The notes under the pieces: model-generated
The model's input: the letters and a program-made list of their open reading frames with translations, nothing else
Told to the model about the DNA's origin: nothing
Databases searched by the model: none
Shown: positions 1-11,660 of the stretch, piece by piece
Numbering within the stretch: the first letter of the stretch is position 1
Layout: every line of letters starts with the position of its first letter
Assembly: GCA_036346395.1 (NCBI GenBank)
Contig: CM070594.1
Location: forward strand, 22,167,385-22,231,384
Source of the DNA: Hsuehochloa calcarea
Taxonomy: Eukaryota > Streptophyta > Magnoliopsida > Poales > Poaceae
DNA length: 64,000 bases
Reading direction: 5' to 3'
Translations under genes and position numbers: made by a program

Positions 1-1063
1 TTTCTTGTGCAACTGCCCGTAGAACGATAATCTGGACTTTTGGTGTAGATGTCAAATTGAACCCTTGGGATGAGTAGGTTGATTAGAGAGCATCGTAGTA
101 CACTTGAAGCTGTGCCATATTCGATTATCCGTGTCGTGGTAATACTTGTGTAGGCGGTGAGGCGGTGGGTGGAAGGACACCTTCGTTGTTTCACAACACG
201 TCACCACACGGAAGGCAAGTGCAAATGTTTAATTTGTGTGAATTCATTGATTTCATGTTAACTTGGTAAATTATGAATATTCATGTGATTTGAGTATGAT
301 GTGGTAGAGTTCAATACCTTATTCGATGATACATTGAGTTGAATGCCAAGTTATGTTTTTCATTTCATGCATACATAATTGATTGATGTCCACGGGAGTG
401 AAACTTGTTTAAGTCCCATTAATTCCAATATGGGCATGTAAGACCTACCATTCCAATGTAGGCGATTCGGACATTCCGTATGAAGCGTTCTTCATACGGA
501 CTTGGATCCCGCTCTTGGTTAGAGCGGGCTTAAATGAACACCGACGGGTGTGTCACTAGTTATCTGGTATAAACATGTGGAAAGTCCAATCTCCTTCAAT
601 GCATTCATTCATTCATACCAAGTGTTCTTAAATTCATGAAGTAAATGATGTACTTGGTGGATTGTTTCAATTCGATGTTCTATGTGGATGTATATGTTGT
701 GCTTCTTGAGTTTCGACTCACTCTTGCTTTTATTTATTTATAGGTGAATACGGTGAAAGCGATTGCTAGCGGGAGGGTGTAGTCAAGACGTTCCATGCAC
801 ATGAATAAAATAATCATTCGTTAAAGTTCTATTTACATCTCTTGATTTTATTTATAATGTAATGGTGTAATAATTGTCACTTGGAGGTTCATTATTAGCG
901 CTTTGGTTAATTCTCGTTTAAATTGATGGATGAACTGTTATTAAGCTATAGATTGTTATCATGGTTATTCGTTTCTTTAGCATTGAATCGTTGTTAATCT
1001 TATGAATTGAATAGTAGGTTGTCTTGTTAGGTGACATCTTGTCTTCGAATAGATGAGGTATTC
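1..1063 (+). repeat. Family A LTR, 3' part (cut by window start)
   Basis: This is the last 1.06 kb of a long terminal repeat. It aligns nearly base for base with 35857-36927, 42146-43218 and 48450-49526. It ends just before a tRNA-Met-type primer-binding site, as a 5' LTR does. The terminal TGTTACA of the other copies reads as a garbled TATTCTG-like string here. It contains two adjacent stem-loops (476-499 and 508-528) found in every copy. In its distal half it resembles the LTR at 47354-49526 more than those at 34740 and 41058, for example GATTTCATG against GATTACATG. Confidence 0.85.
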
Positions 1064-1066
1064 TGA

Positions 1067-1078
1067 TTGGTATCGAGG
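1067..1078 (+). other. Primer-binding site (initiator tRNA-Met type)
   Basis: TTGGTATCGAGG directly follows the LTR end. The equivalent site at 36930-36941 reads TGGTATCAGAGC, the usual plant initiator tRNA-Met complement, so this copy has lost part of the CAG. It is where minus-strand DNA synthesis of the element would start. Confidence 0.75.
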
Positions 1079-1082
1079 CGGG

Positions 1083-1154
1083 CTTTAGGTCCGTGGTGAA
1101 CAAAGTATTAAAATGACACTTTAGGTCCGTGGTGAACAAAGTATTAAAATGTGC
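1083..1154 (+). repeat. 36-bp tandem duplication next to the PBS
   Basis: A unit starting CTTTAGGTCCGTGGTG occurs at 1083-1118 and again at 1119-1154. The two other full copies of this element have it once (from 36944 and 43237), so the duplication is private to this copy. Confidence 0.85.
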
Positions 1155-4100
1155 CTGATAGGTGGGGTTTGGGAAATCCATTGCTTCGCATTTCTAGTGA
1201 TTTGGTTCATTATGTAGTCTTGTGTAGAATTATTTGAGTACTATCTCTCATGTTGTTAATATGTGATATGATGTGTTATCCTATATATATATATGGATTA
1301 ATTTTATGATTGTCATGAGATGATCCTATATATTCATAATTGATTGAATTAGCTATGCGTATCGGTAGCGGACGTTGGCGATTGAGTTCGTGGTTGTTGT
1401 TCAGGTTTTGCGGGCTACACCCTTGTTCGTGGTATGAGAGTAGAGCAGTTCTTACCTGTTCCATAGTTACGTGTTGAGCTGAGCTCATTGTTGAAGTTGT
1501 TGTCTTTCTCAAACTTGTATCTGGTTTCTTGGTTGTAGTTTCTTACAGTTCATGAGTTTCTTTTGGTGGGTGTTTTGATGAAGTGGGCAAGCTCGGTAGA
1601 TCTCTAATCATTCTTTGAAACAATTATTGTTCTTTCGATTATTGTGATATTTCTACTCCACGTGGCGTAGTTAAATTGCAAGATTTATCTTTTCACGAAG
1701 TTCGGTTTTACCTGTTGGAAATTGTAACTCATTTATTCGCTTGGAATTTCAGGCAGTGGAAGATTTCTTTTGCAAGCTCTTTATTAATTGTGCATTGACC
1801 TTGCATATTTCTTTTGGGTTAATTTGAGAGTTGAAGTTTTATGCCTTTCTTATGAGAAGGAGAATGTTAAAACCCTTTTGTGATATGTTGTCATACTTTA
1901 TCTAAGAGGTTCTATTTAAAAGCATTATGTGGTATGGTAGGAGTTATCAGGTTGGGTTAATATCTTGGTGCAAACCAATGACTCTTAGATAATGTCTTCA
2001 AAAGTCAAGTTAATTTTACCTTGATAAATATTAACATCAAATAAGTCTTCTATTTGGATACCTAAAGAATTTGTACAAATGCTAAATTCACTGATTTTGT
2101 CATGCTAAATTGATGTTATAGGTATGAGGTAATGGATGGCGGTGGTTGTAATGACTTCCAAAATGTTATCTTATAATTATTCCATTGCTGAAATTTAAAG
2201 TTATTTCATTCCAATTTACGAACAAAGGTAGGACTATGAATGCTTCCATGATTAGATAATCATCGGTTGTTAGTATTAGTAGTTAGAGTGCTAGGAGTGC
2301 GTGTAATCTTGGCGTTGAGTATTACTAAGGACAAATGAGCTAAATCTAATAAGTGATTTAATCTAGTATGTTTAAAGGGTTTTCTTGTACTAGAGTGAGC
2401 TTGTTAAAAGAGGTTTGTTTGACTTTGTGGCTTTCGCACTTGATTTCTTTTCTAGAATAAGTTGTTATTACAATCCTATTTGATCTTTGGAGTTTTCTAT
2501 GACACGATTTGTCATGCTTCCTTTAGAAGGTTTATTGATGTGATAGTAAGGTAAATTGATTGTTACGAGGCGTATGTTATTGGTCTTAATGAAATGTTCA
2601 GTAATATGAGGGTAATGTTGATTCTTTTATAGAGAAAGAAATTTGATTGTCTTTCGTGATACTTCTAAAAAAAATGATCAAATTTCAAGTTTTGTGTTCA
2701 TGATCTTTTGGGGGTTCAAGTTCTATGTGGTAAACGAGGTTTGTCGAGTAAAGCGTTATGTTGCGAAGTTATAATGGTTCTTCGGTGATGCGAGTGTTTC
2801 GATCTTGAATGCTCGTTTGTTCATAACTGTTAACATATGATATTCTCTTCTTGTGTGGCCCATGCTTTCAACTGGGGACTTCACATATGTTCTATGAGTT
2901 CATTGCTTAATTGGTCTTCCCCTTGGTCTGTGTTCATTGCGGCGATAAATGATTTTCTAGTTCGTGAAAATCGGTTCCATTTGCCTCTTCTTTTGAGAAA
3001 GAATCACCCATTCTTTTCACGTCGGTCTTTCGAAGTGTTTTCTAATTGTTGTTGTGAGATTGATGTTAATACTTGTAGTAAATTGATAGCCTTGGGTGAT
3101 ATCGTCCAAATGAGAGTATTTCAAGTTTTGCTTTCGTGGGCTTTTGGAGCTCATGAATTATGTGGTAGCTGAAATGAGTTTAAACAAGCGCGTATTTGAA
3201 TGTTCTATCAATTATCAAGTGATTCTTGTGATTTGAGATTTAGGCTCCTTAGCTTGAGTTGGCAAAGTGATATTCCAATCAAAGAAAATTATTTCTTTTG
3301 TTAAAGGGAAGAGTGTAGTAGAGGTATTGAGATTGGTTTTCATTGTTTGAGATTCGATATTATCTTCTTGTGGGACTTGTGACCTTAGCGGTGGCCTCGT
3401 CATATGTTTTTTTGAGTTCTTTGCTAATTGCCTACTTCTTACGGTTTTGTGTTTACTGTGAGTGGTAAGCGTTTTCTAGGTCTTGAAAATTATTTCCACT
3501 TACCTCTTCTTTTGAGAATGGAGGAAGCTGATTCGTTTTTTCAAGTGTCTTCTAAAGTGTATAGAGACGACTAGATAGTGGTGGTCAAGTAAATTATTTT
3601 GTGAGGCTTGAGTGCCAAATTATTTAAGGTGCTTAAGAGGAAGAAATGATTTCATCTGACATTCTCATAGAGAGTTTGATTTAAATAAAATGGTTCTCTT
3701 TAGAGCTAAACTTTTACGTTGTTGCGATTATCAGAATCTATAATGAATTGACATCCAATATCTTCTTGATCTTGTTAGTGGATTACTAGAATATCAAAAG
3801 TTTGGGGGATCTTGATCGATTGTTTAAAGTATTGGGATTGTGTAACTTACAAGGCGAGAAAGTGGCCTGAATGGTGTGGTTTAGTGGGCGTCCAAGATTG
3901 GTGAAGTTAATCGTTTTGAGTAGTTAATTGATTATTGAGGATGATTGAAGTTATGGTGAGAATATTGTTTGGGTTGTGAGAATTTTTGATAAGAGAATGT
4001 GAGGATTCTTGAATTATCCTAGGAATTCATTGTAGGAGACTTGGAGATTGAAGTTTGGAGCTTTGCATTTTATGCTAGAACCTTGGTTGCCAATGATTAT

Positions 4101-4297
4101 GTGTAAAGGTAGCGAGAATAAGAGTGGATTACGAATAGTGGGATGGTCATTGATAGTATCCTTTCGGTGTAGTAGATGGGAGTGTGTGATGTGAATTTCA
4201 ATTGGATTATCTGAGCGGATTGAGGTAATGTGATTGTGGGTGTTGCAATTAGTATTATCGAGGTGTTGGGAATTATTTGTCGAGTAATTCATTTGGT

Positions 4298-4397
4298 NNN
4301 NNNNNNNNNNNNNNNNNNNNNNNNNNNNNNNNNNNNNNNNNNNNNNNNNNNNNNNNNNNNNNNNNNNNNNNNNNNNNNNNNNNNNNNNNNNNNNNNN
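4298..4397. other. Assembly gap, exactly 100 N
   Basis: A run of exactly 100 N is the conventional placeholder for a gap of unknown size. The left flank is family A internal DNA. The right flank starts one base into the gag start codon of a copia element. Adjacency and distance across this point should not be trusted. Confidence 0.98.
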
Positions 4398-6560
4398 TGG
4401 ATAAGTTTTCTACTAAACCGCATATCTTCGATGGGGCACGACTATGCCTATTGGAAGAATCAGATGCTGCCTTTTCTTGAGAGCGTAGGACAGCTATTTG
4501 GGATGTTGTTAGAGCCCCACTGTTATTCCCGAAATTGCTACACCGCTTCGCAATTCTTTTGGCACAACAATAAGGCTAAGAATCTTTTATATGGTGCACT
4601 TGGTAGACAAGAATATGATAGAATTTGCAATCTTTCAATCACAAGATGAAATTTGGAACACTCTCAAACATATCATGAGGGTTCGTCCCAAATCAAAAAG
4701 GTGCGCCAAACTCGCATAAGCGTGAGTACAATAAATTCGAGATGCCCCGAGAGAGCATCGATGACATTTTCACGCTTAATAAAGTAATTAATCAAATGAA
4801 AGCTGTTGATATTGAATATTCTCAACTGAAAATGCCACCCATCTCTTGGTCGCAATCACCAAGGAGTCGGGAGATGAAAGCTACCGCTATAGAAGAAAAT
4901 GTTGATCTTTCAAGTCTTACTTTAGAATTGCTTTATAGTAAACTCAAGACTCATGAAATTAAAAGAGTTGATCATCCTAAGAAAGATAATTTAGCTTTGT
5001 AGCGCATCCTCTCAAAAGGCTTTTGATGACTTTGTGAATCTTCTTCTCGATTTTCATTTGCTTGTTTATCCGCTATTCATGAAGAGGAGCTTGAAAGTAT
5101 TCCTCAAATGAGTTAGCTCTTCTAGCTAAGAAATTCACACGGCCTACAATAATGTGAGAAACAAAAGAGAGGTGGTCCGTGAACATGCTATGAATGTGGT
5201 GAGCTCAATCATATCCGCAAATTGCCCCAAGCCAAAGGTAAGAGCAATCATAAGGAAGGAAAGCCACTTGAAGAAGCCTCCTTTCAACAAATCAAGGTAT
5301 GAGGCAAATAAGCTTGTGAAGGTCGCCACCGGTCCTTGCCGCTTTTGAGGATCAACTTGAGCGATGTGGATACCGGGAGTGAGGAGGACAAGGAGGAGGA
5401 GATCCTCAAGGTAAAAAGAAAGGAAGGCCAAAGACTTCACCTGCATGTGCTTCATGGTCGACACTGACGACATTGATGATAATGAGGTATCTTTTTCTTA
5501 TGATGAGCTTTCGCTAAATATGATTCTATAGTTGAGCAATTGCTTAGTCAAGATGAAGCGCTTGAATTTGTTATGACAAAAATAAGAAATTAGAGTCAAA
5601 AATTAGCAAACCGAAAGTAGAGCTTAAAAATGCTAAGACTCTTGAACTCGATGAATGTTTATCTTGTCATGCTATGCATTCTAAATTACCAAGTTACAAT
5701 CTGCTCATAATATTTGTGTACAACAACTTGAGAATGCTAAATCAACTAAATGAAATTAAAAGTGCTCCTTGTGAAAAATGTTTAGAATCTAGTAAATTGA
5801 TTGCTTTTGATGTTTTTGATTCTAGTCCTTGCACTTCATGCTTAGAAAAAGAACGTGAAATCAAAGATATCTTAGAAGTCGCTAGAGTCAAATATGCTTT
5901 AAGGACAATATTGAAAATACTACTTGTGCTTCATGTTCCACTCTTAAGCTTGAAATTGCTTTGTATAAGGAAAATCTATGGATAAAACTTGTGATTCTTG
6001 TGTTAACTTGAGAAAAGAAAATGCTTACCTTCATGATACATTAGAAAAATTTTCTAAAGGTAAGAAACAATTAAACATGATTCTTGACAAGTCTAAAACT
6101 CCTTATAAGAAGCAAGGTTTAGGATTCAATTCTTTTCAAGACAATTCAAACCCAAAAGTCATTCAAGTCTTGGAAAAGGTTTAATTGAATTCAAAACCCA
6201 ACCTCGAAAAACATCTTTAAATCAGCAGTGTTTTGCCCAACCTTGTATTAATTCAAATGGTGCTTCTTCTAGTGGTACCAAGTACCATTGCACTTATTGC
6301 AAAAAGGTGGACATTTGATTGAATACTGGCATGAGGTTGAAAATGATAGGAAAATTTTGATAGAATTTCATTCATGCAACCTAGAGCTTCTATGAGACAT
6401 GGTAACACCAAAAGAATAAACTCGATTAGGATTTTTATCTCATGCAAATCATTATGTTTCTAGATATCCTAATTTAATGTGTATCGATCATGGCGGTTCA
6501 TTGGTGGTCACCGGTCCGACTGCTTTGGTCACGGCTCGATGACCAACAACAACGCCACTC
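4398..6560 (+). pseudogene. gag: Copia copy 1 gag (broken)
   Basis: This is the decayed capsid/nucleocapsid gene of copy 1, recognised by alignment with the better copy at 58631-60864. It begins one base into the start codon, which is cut by the gap. A CCHC zinc knuckle is encoded at about 5188-5228. It is followed by the lysine/glutamate-rich coiled-coil region (about 5500-6180) with repeated CxxC pairs, and a second CxxC-x4-H knuckle near 6290-6330 whose last cysteine is lost. The longest open pieces are 4742-5002, 5674-5985 and 5978-6184; small indels every few hundred bases break the frame. No functional product is expected as read. Confidence 0.8.
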
Positions 6561-6599
6561 GCCATGGACAGCTTCAAGTCTCATTTTAATTTAAACATT

Positions 6600-9500
6600 G
6601 CTCATAACCGAATGTTAAATGAAATCAAGGATAGTACTTCGGTTTGTATACTCAGACGCGGTGTCTCAAGATCGATTCCAAAATCTTGTTTATCTAATCC
6701 CAAAGATTGAGACACATCGCTCTTTTGTTCCTTGATTTTCGTGATTATCGCGAAAAGGGAAGAACACGTGGTTCGTTGACTCCGGATGTTCACGCCACAT
6801 GACCGGAACTCAAAATGGTTCACCTCTTTCACGCCGAGCAACAAGTGATGACTTCATCACCTTTGGAGATGATACACAAGGGCTAATTGAAGGAACAAGA
6901 TCAATTAGGGTGAACAACAAATTCATTCTAAAGGATGTCGCCTTGTGGACAAGCTTAGGTATAATCTTCTTCTCGCTTCTCACTTTCTTGATGATGGTTA
7001 TGAGACTGCTTTTAAGAAAAATGCTTGTCGTGGTGCTTGATTCTACCGTGAGCTTGTGTTTGGAATCTCTAGAGTTGGTAGAATTTTTGGAGCCGATTTT
7101 TCGTAATCTCTTGTCGATCTCTTAAATGTTTGCTTACATCTTCTTCTCGATTCTCGCTTTGGCATCGACGCTTGGGCACATTGGTTTTGATCATCCGACA
7201 CGAAGTTAGCAACCTTGATCTCATGAGAGGTTTGCCCAAGCTCAAAGTCACAAAGATGTCAGATGTGCGCCTTTGTAGGCATGGCAAACAAGTTGCCGCC
7301 ACACCCTTCTCGGACTATGGTTATGACCGACTGACCAGACCATGCTTGCTTCATATGGATACCGCTGGTCCCGCTAGAGTCCCACGGCACGGTGGAAAAT
7401 GGTATATTCTTGTCATAGTTGATGATCTTTCTAGATATACTTGGGTGTTCTTTCTTACTTCAAAAGATGAAGCTTTGGTTATTTTCATGACCTTGTTCTT
7501 CGCTTGGCTTCGAGCTTCCTGGTGCTTTGAGAGCGATTCGCAGTGATAATGGCACGGAGTTCAAAAATGCTTTTTTGCTTCTTTTGTGCCGAGCGTGGTA
7601 TTGAGCATCGCTTCCCTCTCCACACGCCCTCAACAAAATGGCGTGGTGGAAAGGAAGAATAGGACCTTGGTCGAAATGGCTAGGACGATGCTAGATGAGT
7701 ATAACACACCGAGGAGATTTTGGGCCAAGCTATTGCTATCGCTGCCATATTGCAAATCGTGTCTTTTGAGACCTTCTTTAGGCAAGACTCCTTATGAGCT
7801 TCGCTTTGGTAGAAAACCTCTGCTTACATTTTCGAGTTTTTGGATCAAAATGTTTTATTCTTAAGACAGCAACTTAGATAAATTTGAATCAAGAACTTTG
7901 ATGGGTTATTTCGGTTATCCCGCTCATTCGAGGGGTTTTCGAGTTTTAATATCGAGACTAACATTATTCAGAGACTTGTAATGTCACTTTTGATGAGACT
8001 AGCCCCGAGCTAGATCAATTGCTACAGATGATTTACAGTGTGACAGAGAGTATTTTTGTGGAGGAAGATGAGGACGGCTTAATGTCATTCCTCATCCGCA
8101 CGCCGAGGCGCCCATATTGATACAAGAACCTCGCTACGCCTACTTCACCTTCGCTGAGGCTCCCGCGATCATCATCATCAGCAGACCTCACGAGGTCGAA
8201 GAAACGACATCTCACCCGGCGCCCACTTCGCATTCAGAGACAAAGATCCTCCTAATGATAATAGGTAATCTACATGAGCGAGTCACTCGCCCTGTATAAT
8301 GATCCAAATCTCTACTCATTCGGCTTTTGTTGTTTCTTTGAACCCCGCGATATATCACATGCTTTATCCGATTCTAGCCGGGTAAATGCCATGCATGAGG
8401 AGTTAGAGAATTTTGAAAGAAACAAAGTTTGGAACCTAGTAGAACCTCCTAGTGGTCATAATGTTATAGGAACCCTGGGTGTTTAAGAATAAACAAGGTG
8501 AGGATGGTTCTGTGGTTAGAAATAAGGCCGATTGGTAGCTCTGTGGTTTCAAACAAGTTGAGGGGTTAGATTTTGATGAGACATTTGCCTTGCTAGACTA
8601 GAAGCCATTCGTGATTCTCGCTTGCATTTGTCGCATCAAAAGGTTTTAAATTATATCGATGGATGTTAAAAGTGCCTTTTAAATGGTTTCATAGATGAGG
8701 AAGTGTATGTTAAGCAACCCCGGTTTTGAGGATCCTAAATATCCAAATCGTTTTCAAGCTATCTAAAGCATTGTATGGTCTTAAACAAGCCCCTAGAGCC
8801 CGGTATGATAGACTTAAGACCTTCTTGCTTAAAAATAATTTTGAGATGGGTAAAGTGGATAAAACTCTATTTATTCTTAGCGTGGAAATGACTTCTGCTT
8901 GCTCAAATTTACGTGGATGATATTATTTTTGGTGGTTCCTCTAATGCTCTTGTTTCCACTTTTCCGACACTATGTCCAGGAATTTGAGATGAGTATGATG
9001 GGAGAGCTTAATTACTTTTGGGACTTCAAATCAAGCAATGCAAGGAAGGAACTTTCATCCATCGATTTAAGTACACTAAAGATCTACTCAAACGCTTCAA
9101 CATGGGTGATCGCAAGCCAATTTCCACCCCATGGCAACTTCGACTATTTTGGATCCAGATGAGGAAGGAGAAGTCGTGGATCAACGCGAGTACCGCAAAG
9201 ATGATCGGCCCCTTCTCAGATTTGACGCCTCGAGACCGACATTCACTTCACAGATGCCTTGTGCAAGATTTCAGCGCCTCCGAGAACTTCCCATCGCCAA
9301 GCCGTTAAGCGATATTCGTGTATTTACACTCTACCCTCTTATATGGCATTTGGTATTCCCGCCTTTAGCTTTGTCCATTAGAGGTTTTTCGATTCGATTT
9401 TAAGGGTCGTTTGCTAGATAGGAAGAGTACCTCGTGCACTGCCACTTTCTAGGCACGCTCTTGTATCTTGGTCTTCTAGAAAGCGCCTCACACAATCCAT

Positions 9501-9803
9501 CGCGAGGCGAGTATGTTGCCGCTAGTTGTCAGAGCTGATTTTGTGGATGACGCCCACTTTGAAAGATTATGGGTTAAACTTTGCTAGTGTTCCTCTTTCG
9601 TGATAACACTTCGCTATTAATATTGCTAAAAACCCAGGCAACATTCTAGGACTAAGCACATAGACATTCGCCACTTCCTTAAAGATCATGATGAAAAAGG
9701 TGATATTGTGATGCACTTCAGAGAGTCCAAGCTCAATTGGCGTATATTCTTACCAAGCCTTTAGATCAAACCGATTTTTCCTCTTAAGAAGCTTAATTAG
9801 GGT
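6600..9803 (+). pseudogene. pol: Copia copy 1 pol (protease-integrase-RT-RNase H, broken)
   Basis: The domains are in copia order. Protease has the active-site triplet Asp-Ser-Gly intact at 6778-6786. The GAG-pre-integrase HRRLGH-type segment lies near 7160-7190. The integrase core has its second catalytic Asp (7545-7547) and the NGVVER glutamate segment near 7640-7665. RT carries an intact YVDD box at 8910-8921. The RNase H tail is visible to about 9803, including a TKHIDIRH-like stretch near 9652. Many one- to three-base losses put these segments in different frames; the longest open piece is 138 codons (7130-7546). All motifs are recognisable but no long ORF survives. Confidence 0.85.
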
Positions 9804-11650
9804 AATTTATCCTTATGGGTTGGTTTGAGGGGAGTTTGATCTTTTCTTATCTTTCCTTGTTCTTTTGATCTTTTATTGTTCTTTTCCAACTTAGTGATCT
9901 TTTCAACTTTTTAGGTTTTTAGGCTTTTAATTGCATCTCATTGTGTCATATTGCATTCATATGAAAACTCCAACACGTGGTTACAACAAATGGTATGAAA
10001 AATCCAAAAAGATGCATTGTAATATAAAATTTTCTCTTACTTTTTTAAAAAATTGATGAAGCTTTGCCTATTACCCTTTGAGTTTTGTATTTCAATTCTT
10101 GCTCAATGTCATGTCTAGTTCTTTGACTTGCTAGAATTATCATGCTTTTACATGTGTAGCTAAGTCTTTGCTATATGAGCTAGAACTTTTAAACAACTCA
10201 AACTAAGAAATTGCAATTTGTGGATGTTTTAGCGAAGTTGCGTAATTAGTGCTCCTCTGTGACATTGGCCCCGCTGTAATTGCTTTGTTAGCTCTTTGAT
10301 CTAAAATTGACCATTACTTGAGCTTTTGTGTTCTTGAGATTCTAAAACGCTGCTCGTGAAAAATGAAAATCAAGATTGTCTTATGCTTAAATTGTGCCAA
10401 ACTATTCTTACGAGACCGCTTGTCAAATGACATGAACTTGGAGATAGTTTGATGAACCAGACGATCTCATGGGGACCGCTTGTCGAAATGACATGAACCT
10501 CAAGATTTGTCGCCTTGTGAGAAGCTTAGAAAGAGTTTGTGGATGGCTCCTAGTCCGTGATCTTCTTTACTAAGATATACCTTTAATCAACTTTTGGTCG
10601 CTTAGGATGAGTTTGTGGATGGCTCCTAGTCCAGATCTTGTCACTAAGTTAGATCATTAGTCAACTTCAATATTCAATGCAAATGAGAAAATGTTGACAA
10701 ATGGGCATTTACAAAATATTGAGCAAAATGATTCAATACGGACTTGATTGACTCTTAATGTGGTCTTTGTTAGATTTTTGATCTCACTTTGACGCTTGAC
10801 ATGGCCAATTTCACTTTAGGATCCTCGTTGATGAACTTGTCGAATTTGAAGCGTTGCTTAAATTGATCAAATCTATCGCTTTACTTTTGAGCCTTTGTGC
10901 TTAGCTTTGATATATATGTCTTACCATGATCTTGCTAGCGCTATCGTGCTTGATATGTCGCTTGTGCAATATTAGAGATACTAGCTTGTTCTTTTGGGTA
11001 ACTCCAAAGCTTCTTGTAATCAAAATTGAAAATACAAAAATTGAAGCTACCCATTGCACTTCATGCATATTCTCTTTATTCTTCTCTTTGTTTCGCTTTT
11101 CTTTATTCTCTATTTGTTATCCCCGGATGAGGAAGGCGTGATTCCTTGATGAATCCATTGTCAAAGGGGAGAAGATGTGTTAAATGAAAAGATATTTCTT
11201 TGGGAGAATATGTGTAATATTTCTTTGCTATTCTTATTTGGAGAAGATGTGTTAATGAGAAGATTGGGGAGAAGTTTTACAAAGGGGAGAAACTGAAATT
11301 TGAAATTTGATGCTCAGTGAGGGGAGTTCTTGAGTTGCATTCTTATTGTCTTATTGAATATTCTCGAACTTGAATTGCATTCTTTATCCTCACATTGATC
11401 ATAGGTCAATTGAACAATTGTTTATTCATATGGACCTCATGTGAGAATTTTGACTCTCTTCTCGAAATTAAAGTTTTTATGCTTATTTTTGCTTTGTCTC
11501 ACATGCCTATACTATCTCGATGCCACCTTGGTCATTTTTCATTGCTTTTTCTTGCTTATGGACCAAGTTGTGCTTTTGTGCGAAACCGCGAGTAAACTCG
11601 CTTTCAAACCTCTTACTTTCATTTTTCGGATAATTGCCAATGTGTTCATC
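9804..11650 (+). other. Copia copy 1 3' non-coding spacer
   Basis: This is ~1.85 kb between the end of pol and the polypurine tract, collinear with 17631-19453 in copy 2. I find no convincing gene. Open frames of 71 and 85 codons (10926-11141, 11441-11698) are hydrophobic but not conserved as frames in copy 2. Sireviruses often carry a third, envelope-like gene or long non-coding DNA here. The spacer holds two duplicated motifs (10414-10680) and several G/A-rich tracts resembling the polypurine tract (near 11167, 11265, 11282, 11318). Confidence 0.7.
10414..10680 (+). repeat. Two duplicated motifs in the copia spacer (copy 1)
   Basis: GACCGCTTGTC plus ATGACATGAAC occurs at 10414 and again at 10474, 60 bp apart. 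GAGTTTGTGGATGGCTCC occurs at about 10533 and 10609, each followed by ACTAAG and a TCAACTT end. The same arrangement is found in copy 2 (about 18225-18480), so the duplications predate the split of the copies. Confidence 0.8.
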
Positions 11651-11660
11651 AAGGGGAGAT
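11651..11660 (+). other. Polypurine tract of copia copy 1
   Basis: AAGGGGAGAT lies immediately upstream of the LTR start TGTGGATTTC. It is the expected plus-strand primer site for reverse transcription, and the same tract precedes the LTR of copy 2 at 19454-19463. Confidence 0.85.

Larger units (their letters stand above)
1064..4297 (+). mobile_element. Family A internal region, truncated at the gap
   Basis: This collinear copy of 36928-40138 and 43219-46440 includes the PBS and about 3.2 kb of internal DNA, and then stops at the run of N. No gag, protease, RT or integrase motif is visible in any frame. The longest open frame (2837-3172, 111 codons) does not stay open in the sister copies and has no recognisable domain. 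The last ~0.9 kb of the internal region, which in the sister copies carries a chromovirus pol-tail remnant and the polypurine tract, is missing here. Confidence 0.8.

Noticed and set aside
4230..4649. 139-codon frame spanning the N gap
   Set aside because: It is open only because N positions are translated as unknown; the two sides are different elements.
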